From positions 1-46,321 of IMG/VR virus record IMGVR_UViG_3300043775_004386: DNA of 46,321 nt, one strand, 5' to 3'. The stretch is from a virus. The translations under genes and the position numbers were made by a program. The notes under the pieces are model-generated. The model saw only the letters and a list, made by a program, of their open reading frames with translations. It was not told the DNA's origin and did not search any database. Shown here piece by piece: positions 30,305 through 38,079 of this stretch (position 1 is the first letter of the stretch; every line of letters starts with the position of its first letter).

Positions 30305-31504
30305 ATGTATCTTCAAGAAATTAAAAACATTTTACAAGGTCACGAAGTAAAAATCAAATATGATTGTGATGGTGGTTATGAAAATTGTGGCCAAGAAAAG
30401 ATGCTAAAATTGAAATATGCTGAAAAAAACATTAGAGATAATGATGGTAAACATATTTGTCGTAAGTGCCAACTAAAAAATAAAAACCCTATGAAAAAAA
30501 AGGAAATAAGGGATAAGGTAAAGCGAACTTGTGTGGAAAGATATGGAAGTACACTTCCGATTAATTCTCAAAATAATATTGAAAAAAGAAGAGAAAAATT
30601 TCAAGACGAAGAATATAAAAGAAAATGGGTCGAAAAGCATAAACAGACATCTTTGGAAAGATATGGTGTAGAACATCCTATGCATTCTGAATCTGTAAAA
30701 GAAAAGCAAAGGCAAACTATGCAGGAAAACCATGGTGTTGATCATCCGTATCAATCTCCCGAAATAATGGCAAAAATGAAAGCCAATAATATGGAAAAAT
30801 ACGGAGTTGAAAATGTTGCCGAATTAGCAGAAGTACAAATAAAAATGGCCCAAACTACTTTGAGAAAATATGGTGTCGAGCATTATAATCAACTGCCAGA
30901 AATGAAAGATTACTTGAGGAAAAATTGCAGGGAATGGTTAGCAGAAAGCTATGCTGCTGGTGGTCCCAATAAAGGCGTTCCAAGACTAGAGGAATGGAAT
31001 CAAAAACAACGAAATACTGTCTTAGAATTGATATTAGATGGTAAGTGGAAGTCTGGTCACAAAAATAGCTGGCGTGGATATTACACATCTATTGGTAAAT
31101 GCAAACGAAGATCATCGTTTTTCAGGTCTGGCTTTGAATTAATTTATCATCATTACCTCGACACATGCCAACAAGTTGAATGGTACGATTATGAACCTTT
31201 TGCAATATCATATGAAATTAATGGAAAATTTCACAATTACATTCCAGATTTTCTAGTAAAATTTAAAAATGATGATGTCCTTTATATTAGAGAGGTCAAA
31301 GCAGATTATCTCCATGATTCTGTAGAAACAAAATCTAAATATGAAGCTGCTAGAAATTTTGTAAAGATGGAAATAAACATGAATTATTCTGTGTTGTTGA
31401 AACAAGACATCTATTCATTAGGTATAGATTTTAAATCACTTAAGCAACAAATCAATGTTGTTATTGTGCATGAACCAAAAACAAAAAAACCCAGCCATTT
31501 CTAG
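30305..31504 (+). CDS. Putative homing endonuclease: zinc site, YGVEHP-type repeats and PD-(D/E)XK core
   Basis: A 399-residue protein. An N-terminal Cys pattern (Cys21, Cys28, Cys52, Cys55) is followed by five repeats of the ERYGVEHP...S type between residues 79 and 200, the style of NUMOD-like DNA-binding repeats. The nuclease core has Glu278 (SGFEL), Asp315 (YIPDFLV) and Glu330-x-Lys332 (REVK). I chose the ATG at 30305 (AAGGAAATTAAAC) over the longer frame from 30170. It abuts the capsid gene's 3' end on the opposite strand; a terminator overlaps its stop. Confidence 0.75.
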   Translation: MYLQEIKNILQGHEVKIKYDCDGGYENCGQEKMLKLKYAEKNIRDNDGKHICRKCQLKNKNPMKKKEIRDKVKRTCVERYGSTLPINSQNNIEKRREKFQDEEYKRKWVEKHKQTSLERYGVEHPMHSESVKEKQRQTMQENHGVDHPYQSPEIMAKMKANNMEKYGVENVAELAEVQIKMAQTTLRKYGVEHYNQLPEMKDYLRKNCREWLAESYAAGGPNKGVPRLEEWNQKQRNTVLELILDGKWKSGHKNSWRGYYTSIGKCKRRSSFFRSGFELIYHHYLDTCQQVEWYDYEPFAISYEINGKFHNYIPDFLVKFKNDDVLYIREVKADYLHDSVETKSKYEAARNFVKMEINMNYSVLLKQDIYSLGIDFKSLKQQINVVIVHEPKTKKPSHF

Positions 31505-31515
31505 TTGGGTTTTTT
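31484..31515. terminator. Bidirectional terminator between homing nuclease and capsid gene
   Basis: AAAAAACCCA (31484-31493) pairs with TGGGTTTTTT (31506-31515). The stem is perfect and has A/T tails on both sides, and it spans the nuclease stop codon. Confidence 0.8.
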
Positions 31516-31559
31516 GTTAATCATTATGATCGTAAGTCCTCGTCTAGCAAGGCTTTACG

Positions 31560-33005
31560 CTAAATAATAAAATTAGCAATCGACATTCTTGCGTAGAACT
31601 TCGCACCTTCACGAAGCAATTTCTTGCCGTATCGTGTTAAAATTCCCTTACGAGGACAGAAGCTTTCTGGATCGAGAACAACAGGAGTCTGAGTAAGAGG
31701 AACATAAGGGCAGTAGAAATATCCTGAGTCAAGATATGAATCGCCTTTATAGCCCATAAGGATTTGGTTAGATGGGAACAATGGATCTTTATATAGTCTC
31801 CAACGATTGTTCACAGTACCAACATACTGGATACCCAAGCTGCTGCTGAAAGTTTCAGAAGGTGCAGGAGCAAAACCAGCGGTTGCGGTTTCAAAGATTG
31901 AAGCAACTTCAGGAGATGTAACGATGAAGTTAGCACCACCACGAAGGGTCTTACGATGAATAACGGAGGAAATTTCAACGATCTTCACATAGAGAGATTC
32001 GTATTTTTCTTTGATAGTATCACCCAAGGAGGTGTTGAAATCCCAAGCGGTTACAGTACCAGCATTTTGACGGAGGTCGGTGAGAACTTCACGATCAATT
32101 TCAAGATTAATTTCTTGAGCAAGAACTGCGGTCAATTCGGCTTCAGCATCCAAGTTGTGTTGTGAGCGAAGATCTTGTTGAGCTTCATAAGACCATACAG
32201 CCTTCAACTTACGGGTTTTGGCAGTAATATCTTCAGATTCAACAACGAGGTTGATTTCTGGAAGATCTTGTGAGCATTCAAGATTAGCTTCGTAACTTGC
32301 AACGATATTGTTTGGGCCAGGGTTGCCGCCAGTCCAAGCAAGGGTAACTATACCGCTAGTAGGATCTAAACTTGATCCTGCGGAGATTGCTTTTGGGGTA
32401 GGAGTTCCGATATCGGTAAAGTTAAATACACCAGCGGAACTTACGCTGAATGTTTGAATAGCCACAGCACCATCATAAACAGTACCAGTAACGGTTCCTG
32501 TCAAGATAGGGGTGTGTTCAAAAGGACTGTATACAGATGTAGCATCTGCACCATCATCGGTAGCTCCCACTTCATTTTGAACGAACTGATGGGAATAGAA
32601 GATATCGAGATTAGCAGTACCATCTGCTCTCTGCATCAATGAATTTGCATCATCGCCAGGGAAACCGCTATTATTATCAGCACCACGAGTAGCACCCTTG
32701 TTGGAAGAGTATCTAAAGCGGAGATAATAAACAAGACCAGTAGGTCCTAGCAAAGGCTGGACTGATACGATCTTATTAGCGATCAATTGTGGGTAGATCC
32801 TACGAACCAATGGGATTGAGATTCGTTTGAATTGTGCGATGTCAGCGGTGTCGGTAGACACTTCGTTGATAAGGCGTTGGTTTTCGAGAAGAACTGCTGT
32901 GGCTGCACGAGTATTACGGTCTTCGATGCCTTCGAGGAGACCAGTCTTAGCCCAGCGTCCTTCTAACTCTTTAGCTTCATTTAAAAATCTAGCATTAGCG
33001 TTCAT
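31560..33005 (-). CDS. gp23: Major capsid protein, T4 gp23-like
   Basis: A 481-residue HK97-fold capsid protein of the T4 gp23 group. Diagnostic regions are ISIPLVRRIYPQLIANKIV and VQPLLGPTGLVYYLRFRYSS near the N-terminus, LRGGANFIVTSPEVASIFE and GYKGDSYLDSGYFYCPYVPL in the core, and RYGKKLLREGAKFYARM at the end. Compared with T4 it seems to contain a Gly/Thr/Pro-rich insertion around residues 165-245, possibly a surface loop. The N-terminal region contains LLE-type sites that fit gp21 cleavage. AAAGGAAATTTTAAT is upstream. It is the last gene of the head operon. Confidence 0.93.
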   Translation of the reverse strand: MNANARFLNEAKELEGRWAKTGLLEGIEDRNTRAATAVLLENQRLINEVSTDTADIAQFKRISIPLVRRIYPQLIANKIVSVQPLLGPTGLVYYLRFRYSSNKGATRGADNNSGFPGDDANSLMQRADGTANLDIFYSHQFVQNEVGATDDGADATSVYSPFEHTPILTGTVTGTVYDGAVAIQTFSVSSAGVFNFTDIGTPTPKAISAGSSLDPTSGIVTLAWTGGNPGPNNIVASYEANLECSQDLPEINLVVESEDITAKTRKLKAVWSYEAQQDLRSQHNLDAEAELTAVLAQEINLEIDREVLTDLRQNAGTVTAWDFNTSLGDTIKEKYESLYVKIVEISSVIHRKTLRGGANFIVTSPEVASIFETATAGFAPAPSETFSSSLGIQYVGTVNNRWRLYKDPLFPSNQILMGYKGDSYLDSGYFYCPYVPLTQTPVVLDPESFCPRKGILTRYGKKLLREGAKFYARMSIANFII

Positions 33006-33042
33006 ATTAAAATTTCCTTTATAACTTGTTAGAATTTAGCTT

Positions 33043-33942
33043 TTACTTTGGTTTCTTTATACCTGAAAGAACCAAAATTTGGTCTATTTCACTGCTGTTG
33101 TTGCCGACATTTTCCGCAATGACGACTTCTTGATCAACAACTTTTTGTCCTCTCCCCGTTACATTCTTTGCTTTTTCAGATCTTTCTTTCTGTTCTGTGA
33201 TTACTTCAGATCTCTTCTGTGAAGATGTCGCTTGTTTTTGCTCTGTAATCAAATTTTTAGCATAGCGTACATTTTCATTAAGTTTGGTATTTTCGGTAGA
33301 CAAGCGAATATTGCGAGCTTCCATAATACGGAGTTGGCCTCTAGACTCTTCCAATTGTTTTTGGAATTCTTCAATTTTAGCCGAAGAGAAGTTTTGAGAT
33401 TCGTCATCAGACAAATAGTTACTTGCGATATCAACGATTTTATCCAAGGCAACTTTATGTTCTGCGATACGAGGATCGCTAACAACATCTTTGCGAGCTT
33501 GTTCGTAAATTTCTTGACCTTTTGCTTGCAAGAATTGATCTACTTTGTCTACGATATATTCTTTCATTTCTTGAAGTTTTTTGTCGTATTCTTCATACAA
33601 CTCAACTTCGATGTTGCCGTTTTTGGATCGTTCGGTCTTCAACATTTGATAAGCTTCTTCGTATCCTTCTTCAAGTGCGTTTTTGTATTCTTCGCCTTGA
33701 ATATCTAGACGATTTCGCAGATCAGCGATGATAGCATATGCTTCTTCATAACCTTGTTCTGCGGTTTTTTCAGAGTTTGACAATTCTCCAGAAAGTTCAG
33801 TATAGGCTTCTTCAAGTTTCTCGTTATATTCTTTTTCGAGATCTAGCTTTGCCTGATTCAGCATTTCGTTGATAGCTGAACTTACTTCCTTTACATCGGA
33901 TTCTGGTAAAAGTTTCTTGATTGCTTCCATTATCTTTTCCAT
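33043..33942 (-). CDS. gp22: Prohead core scaffolding protein, T4 gp22-like
   Basis: A 299-residue, very acidic and coiled-coil-rich protein directly upstream of gp23 and downstream of the prohead protease, the T4 gp22 position. It has repeated helical segments with EEAY-type units (EEAYTEL, EEAYAIIADL, EEAYQML), then a Gln/Arg-rich helix, and a variable tail. Multiple Glu-x-Glu sites suit cleavage by gp21. There are no transmembrane or enzyme motifs. GTGAGGTTAGGCTA precedes the ATG. Confidence 0.85.
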   Translation of the reverse strand: MEKIMEAIKKLLPESDVKEVSSAINEMLNQAKLDLEKEYNEKLEEAYTELSGELSNSEKTAEQGYEEAYAIIADLRNRLDIQGEEYKNALEEGYEEAYQMLKTERSKNGNIEVELYEEYDKKLQEMKEYIVDKVDQFLQAKGQEIYEQARKDVVSDPRIAEHKVALDKIVDIASNYLSDDESQNFSSAKIEEFQKQLEESRGQLRIMEARNIRLSTENTKLNENVRYAKNLITEQKQATSSQKRSEVITEQKERSEKAKNVTGRGQKVVDQEVVIAENVGNNSSEIDQILVLSGIKKPK

Positions 33943-33988
33943 TAGCCTAACCTCACTTTGCTAGTATTTCGTTTTTAAAAAAATTAAA

Positions 33989-34669
33989 TCAAACAATTTT
34001 AGATTTTATATTCTTTGTTTGATCTTCAATTATTCCACCTAAGCAAGCTATTAATGCTTCTTTGCTAATTTTATGTATGCTTCTGCTTTCGTTTTTAACT
34101 AAAGAATCAGAAGATTCCACTGAATTATTTGATGGAATGTAACTTTCACGCTTGCTTACAACTTTTTCTTGGAAAGCAGAATGTGTAGATGGATCAGCCA
34201 CTGCATCGAAAGTTAATAGTTTATAACTTTCGCCAATAACAAGAATTCCACTTTCATCTACTCGTCCGTTGCCAACACCTCTGCTGCTGATTCCAACACG
34301 CACACCATCATTGATGAGTGCTTTTAGAATACGGCCATGAGGAGTGTTTAATATCTCGCCTTCACCCATAAGATTATTTCCTTCCCACCATAACTTAGTA
34401 ATTACATGGGAAGCTTTTTCGAAATGTATGATACTATCTGTAGGATGATCTAATTCGCCAATCAATCCTCTTGCTTCAATTATTGGAGTTAGAGCCTTAA
34501 CATTGTCGTTTAAGACGCTGTAAGGATATTTCCTTTTATTTTTATTGACAGCTTCTGCTTCTTGGAATTTTCCTCTAAAGCTAGTTAATCCTTTATTAGT
34601 GGATTCATTTAGACTTAGAACGAAACCGCCAGAATTGCAGGAGTCAACAAGTAGCATTTTATCACTCAT
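33989..34669 (-). CDS. gp21: Prohead protease, T4 gp21-like (S80)
   Basis: A 226-residue serine protease with the gp21/S80 motifs: GELDHP at 71-76 (His75) and VGISSRGVG around 125-133 (Ser128/129), plus a distal Asp (FDAVADPS). The family cleaves scaffold and capsid proteins after a Leu/Ile-x-Glu-type site inside the prohead. TAAAGGAGAGTA precedes the ATG. Position and order with scaffold and capsid match T4. Confidence 0.93.
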   Translation of the reverse strand: MSDKMLLVDSCNSGGFVLSLNESTNKGLTSFRGKFQEAEAVNKNKRKYPYSVLNDNVKALTPIIEARGLIGELDHPTDSIIHFEKASHVITKLWWEGNNLMGEGEILNTPHGRILKALINDGVRVGISSRGVGNGRVDESGILVIGESYKLLTFDAVADPSTHSAFQEKVVSKRESYIPSNNSVESSDSLVKNESRSIHKISKEALIACLGGIIEDQTKNIKSKIV

Positions 34670-34678
34670 TACTCTCCT

Positions 34679-36517
34679 TTATTGGTTGATTACTGGTCTT
34701 TTGCTTTCTGGGGATAAAGTATTCTTAAGATTAGGCCAAGTATCACTATCTTGATATGTTCCTAATTCATCATTATCTTTATCTGCCCCTTTTTCGCCCT
34801 TCATTGTAAATTCAAAAGCATCAGGAATGTAAGGATTGCTTAGGGAAGGCCAAGTATTATCTCCGCCATCGTTTCCTAAAGCGTCACCCATCATTTCTTC
34901 TTCACCACCGAAGGACTTTCCATCACTTACTGGACTATGATCAACACCATATTCATCCCCACCATTAAATTTGGAAGGAACAGCATCGGTTTGTCTCGCA
35001 GCCCAAGCATTCATGGGGTGATCTCCACCTACTGAGGTATGAACATCCATGTCTTTCCATTCACCAGAGTGATCCAAGTTTGCTTCAACCAATTCACTGA
35101 TATAATCAGCGATATTTTCTGCTAATTCCAAACTAGGAGCAGAATTTCTATTGAGTACAGATTCACATTCAGACATGAAACTAGCGGTTTCCACTTTGGC
35201 AACTTCATCTCCGATTTGAATTGCTGCTTTATTCATTTCGTGAAGTGCTTTGTATAAATCTGAGAATACTTTTAGATCAATGCTATCGCTTTCGTCTAGC
35301 TTATCAAAGAAATCAACAGCTATGTTTTGAAATTCAACATATGAATCTTTGCATGTTTTGCATTCGGAAGTTACATCATTAGAGTAACCAGCCAATTTTG
35401 CGATTTTGCTAACACGACCAGTATAAGCATGATGTGCTGTTCTTAGAATTGCTTCTGCCATAAAGTTGCAGACGCTATCATCATAATTATTTACATTTGC
35501 GATTTCAAGAGCTTCAGCGATGTTTGCTGATAGTTCATCTTGCGTCAAATAAAGAACTGATGGCCATTTTGCGACAATGTTTTCTAAGCATTCTTCAAGA
35601 TTAGCATTATCAGATATATTGTTATATCGTTTAAGTTCAGCAATAGCCTTTACGAATGATTGGTCTTCATTTACTCTTTTTGCTTTGCCACGAAGAACTT
35701 TAACTTCGGTATCTAAAGTCTTCCAATTAAATGCAAGAACTTTACCTTCGTTACGCTTTTGTATGTTTGGAATTGCCAAAGCAACTACATTTCCGTTGTT
35801 GTCATTTTTGACTACAGATTCAGAAATAACATGACCATAATTTTTATAATCAACATATCCAAATACATTTTCAGCTAATTTAGACCATTCTTTCATAGTC
35901 TTTTTAATACGAGTATGAACTCCCCATCGTTTATTGGATGTTTTTCCCAATTTTTTCTTTGCTTGTGCAGCTTTTCTTTTCATTTCTCTTTTTATAGAAT
36001 CTGGAATCATCGCTGCTCGTCTAGCTTTAGTGCGAACGCCAGCCATAACTTCAGCATGTGGCCTTTTCTTACGATATTTTTTTGATCGTTTTCCAGTTGG
36101 CTTGCTAGTAGTAACTATAGCCTTATATCCTTCAGTTAGTTCTCTGCGAACATTTGGCATTGAGAAATATTCTTCAAATTTAGTATTTGCTTTTTGCTTG
36201 TTATTATCAAGCAATGCATCAACCATTTCTGAAATGGCATTACGAGAATTTGCTTTTGCTGATTCATTATCGATTACAAGCTCTTGAATATTTTCAAGAA
36301 TAACTTGATCATCTTCTAATTTGTAAATCGCATGAATATATGTATCATCGGATGTTTTATATGTAACATCTGATTCTCCGTAGCAATGCAATTCAACATC
36401 AACGCCAAGGGTTTTACCCAAAACATCTTGTGCATTGATTAATTCTTGTTCTGATCTTGTCAAAGATCCTTCTTCTAAATTTCTAAACGCTTCGAAACTG
36501 ATAAGTTTTCTTTTCAT
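34679..36517 (-). CDS. Large head-module protein of unknown function, targeting-like start
   Basis: A 612-residue protein in the head operon, between the zinc-ribbon/portal side and gp21. It begins MKRKLISFEAFRNLEEGSL, another instance of the aromatic-acidic N-terminal motif. Residues about 137-205 are extremely basic (KRSKKYRKKRP and neighbours), suggesting DNA or RNA binding. The middle is helical, with a CKTC pair, and the C-terminal 150 residues are acidic and Gly-rich (GGEEEMMGDALGNDGGDN). The position suggests a prohead core or packaged protein. CAGGGAGTTGATTACAC precedes the ATG. Confidence 0.7.
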   Translation of the reverse strand: MKRKLISFEAFRNLEEGSLTRSEQELINAQDVLGKTLGVDVELHCYGESDVTYKTSDDTYIHAIYKLEDDQVILENIQELVIDNESAKANSRNAISEMVDALLDNNKQKANTKFEEYFSMPNVRRELTEGYKAIVTTSKPTGKRSKKYRKKRPHAEVMAGVRTKARRAAMIPDSIKREMKRKAAQAKKKLGKTSNKRWGVHTRIKKTMKEWSKLAENVFGYVDYKNYGHVISESVVKNDNNGNVVALAIPNIQKRNEGKVLAFNWKTLDTEVKVLRGKAKRVNEDQSFVKAIAELKRYNNISDNANLEECLENIVAKWPSVLYLTQDELSANIAEALEIANVNNYDDSVCNFMAEAILRTAHHAYTGRVSKIAKLAGYSNDVTSECKTCKDSYVEFQNIAVDFFDKLDESDSIDLKVFSDLYKALHEMNKAAIQIGDEVAKVETASFMSECESVLNRNSAPSLELAENIADYISELVEANLDHSGEWKDMDVHTSVGGDHPMNAWAARQTDAVPSKFNGGDEYGVDHSPVSDGKSFGGEEEMMGDALGNDGGDNTWPSLSNPYIPDAFEFTMKGEKGADKDNDELGTYQDSDTWPNLKNTLSPESKRPVINQ

Positions 36518-36705
36518 GTGTAATCAACTCCCTGTGCTGTAGGTTACAAATATATTTTTATTAGCACGATTTTGGATGCCGTGTCATTATCGTATATATT
36601 GCATTATAACAATATTTTTACTTTTATTTTTCAATATTTGTTTGTGTCAAAAACAAATGTCACAACTATATAAGTATGCTTATCAATATAAAAATGAGGT
36701 AAAAA

Positions 36706-37020
36706 ATGAAAACATTTTATGAATTTATGGAAAGTGTGGGAACTGATTTGGCCAATGAGATTGGTCCAATGGGATTGACAAAAGAAAGAATGGAAGTTTT
36801 GGCACCAATGTTTGTCTTCGTTGATAAATCAATCAATAATGATCCTACCTTCATGAGTAGACTATATAATTTATTTAAAACAGAAGTTTCGCAATTTCCA
36901 CAACTTCAAGAAGATTTTGATAAATTAGATGTTCAAAAAATTAAACGGGCTGTTAGTGGTGTTGAAAAAAATCGTACTACCGATATGGTTGTTTTGCCTA
37001 ATTCAGATAGCCCAATGTAA
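36706..37020 (+). CDS. Small protein with T4 internal-protein-like targeting peptide
   Basis: A 104-residue protein starting MKTFYEFMESVGTD; the first ten residues are close to the capsid-targeting peptide of T4 internal proteins (MKTYQEFIAE). A Glu at position 9 could be the prohead protease site. The rest is acidic and helical, with no other motif. GAGGTAAAAA precedes the ATG. It lies divergent from the 612-residue head protein, with a shared promoter region between. Confidence 0.7.
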   Translation: MKTFYEFMESVGTDLANEIGPMGLTKERMEVLAPMFVFVDKSINNDPTFMSRLYNLFKTEVSQFPQLQEDFDKLDVQKIKRAVSGVEKNRTTDMVVLPNSDSPM

Positions 37021-37065
37021 TTTATTTTCATTAAGTTCATACCCGATGCAATCAAATATTATTAT
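37021..37065 (-). pseudogene. Remnant of the C-terminus of the zinc-ribbon gene at 37830
   Basis: On the minus strand this stretch reads IIIFDCIGYELNENK in the frame of the zinc-ribbon gene, whose C-terminal part is AIIFDCIGYELTESN. At the DNA level, 40 bases (37024-37063) match 37868-37907 with five differences. It has no start and no Cys pairs. It lies directly after the internal-protein-like gene, while the full gene lies after the methyltransferase, so the methyltransferase gene sits between a remnant and the intact copy. Confidence 0.75.
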
Positions 37066-37114
37066 ATGAGCCAAGTAATTGGTTCATGATCTATTAAAAT
37101 TGAAAAAGGAAAAA

Positions 37115-37828
37115 ATGAATGTTAAAACTATGCAGGAAATCATTTTTTTTATAAAAGAAACAAATATATCGAATATACCAGATAAAGATTTAGAAAAACA
37201 TATTTGTTCTTTTGGATTAAATGGAGAAATTTTAGGAGAGCAACCATTATCATTGTCTAATTATTATGGTAAAGGATTACATCTTTGGCAGTACCCTAAT
37301 CAGTTTGCTCCATTTTTAAAGTGGTTGTCAACAATTAAAGCTGATTCTTATTTAGAAATAGGTTGTAGACATGGAGGTACATTTGTAATAATGTCAGAGA
37401 CATTGAAAAAAAATAATCAAAACATTCGTTTGATGGCTTGTGATTTAATAGAAGAATCTAATGTTTTAAAAGAATATAGAAATTATTCAAATTTTGAATA
37501 TATTAAAATAAGTAGTAGACTTGAAAAATTTAAAAACATTATAGGAAACAATGTTGAAGTGGTTTTTATTGATGGTGACCATGAATATGATGGGTGTTAT
37601 AGTGATTGGAAATTATTTGATTCAAATGATAAAACTAAACACATTATATTTCATGATATAGATAGTGCAAGTTGTCGCCATGTTGGTGCTATTTGGAAAG
37701 ATGTAAAAAAAGATAAAAGATTCGAATCTATAGAATTTATTCAACAATATCCTGTAGAAGATATACCATTTAAAAATAAATTTTTAGGGATAGGCGTATT
37801 ATCAAGAAAAATAAATTTTCTCAGATAA
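37115..37828 (+). CDS. SAM-dependent methyltransferase (class I), Methyltransf_24-like
   Basis: A 237-residue enzyme. Motif I is LEIGCRHGGTF (80-90), and motif IV-like FIDGDHEYDG is at 151-160, the pattern of Methyltransf_24 enzymes that methylate sugars. A preceding 70-residue N-terminal region may bind a substrate. I start at the ATG at 37115, with AAAGGA upstream; the TTG at 37079 is less likely. It is flanked by a duplicated tail of the zinc-ribbon gene, suggesting acquisition as a cassette. Confidence 0.8.
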   Translation: MNVKTMQEIIFFIKETNISNIPDKDLEKHICSFGLNGEILGEQPLSLSNYYGKGLHLWQYPNQFAPFLKWLSTIKADSYLEIGCRHGGTFVIMSETLKKNNQNIRLMACDLIEESNVLKEYRNYSNFEYIKISSRLEKFKNIIGNNVEVVFIDGDHEYDGCYSDWKLFDSNDKTKHIIFHDIDSASCRHVGAIWKDVKKDKRFESIEFIQQYPVEDIPFKNKFLGIGVLSRKINFLR

Positions 37829-37829
37829 T

Positions 37830-38072
37830 TTATTTTGAAAACCAATACTTAAAAGATTTTTGTAAATTACTTTCAGTAAGTTCATATCCAATACAATCAA
37901 ATATTATTGCATCAACTTTACAAATTGGACAAAGTGCAGTTTCCCCTGCGTCTGTAAATTCTTTTACTTCGTCTGCTTTAAAAATTTTACAACAATGGTA
38001 ACATCCTGCATTTCTAGAAATAGAAAGTAAGGATTTATTTTTAAACACAAATGATGGTAATTGTCTTTCCAT
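37830..38072 (-). CDS. Small zinc-ribbon protein in head operon
   Basis: An 80-residue protein. Two Cys pairs (CYHCCKIF around residue 20 and CPICKVD around 46) make a typical zinc ribbon, followed by the conserved-looking C-terminus IFDCIGYEL. It lies 7 bases after the portal gene and is probably co-transcribed with it. No Shine-Dalgarno is evident. A remnant of its 3' end lies at 37021-37065. Function unknown; it might assist portal or head assembly. Confidence 0.7.
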   Translation of the reverse strand: MERQLPSFVFKNKSLLSISRNAGCYHCCKIFKADEVKEFTDAGETALCPICKVDAIIFDCIGYELTESNLQKSFKYWFSK

Positions 38073-38079
38073 TGTAATA

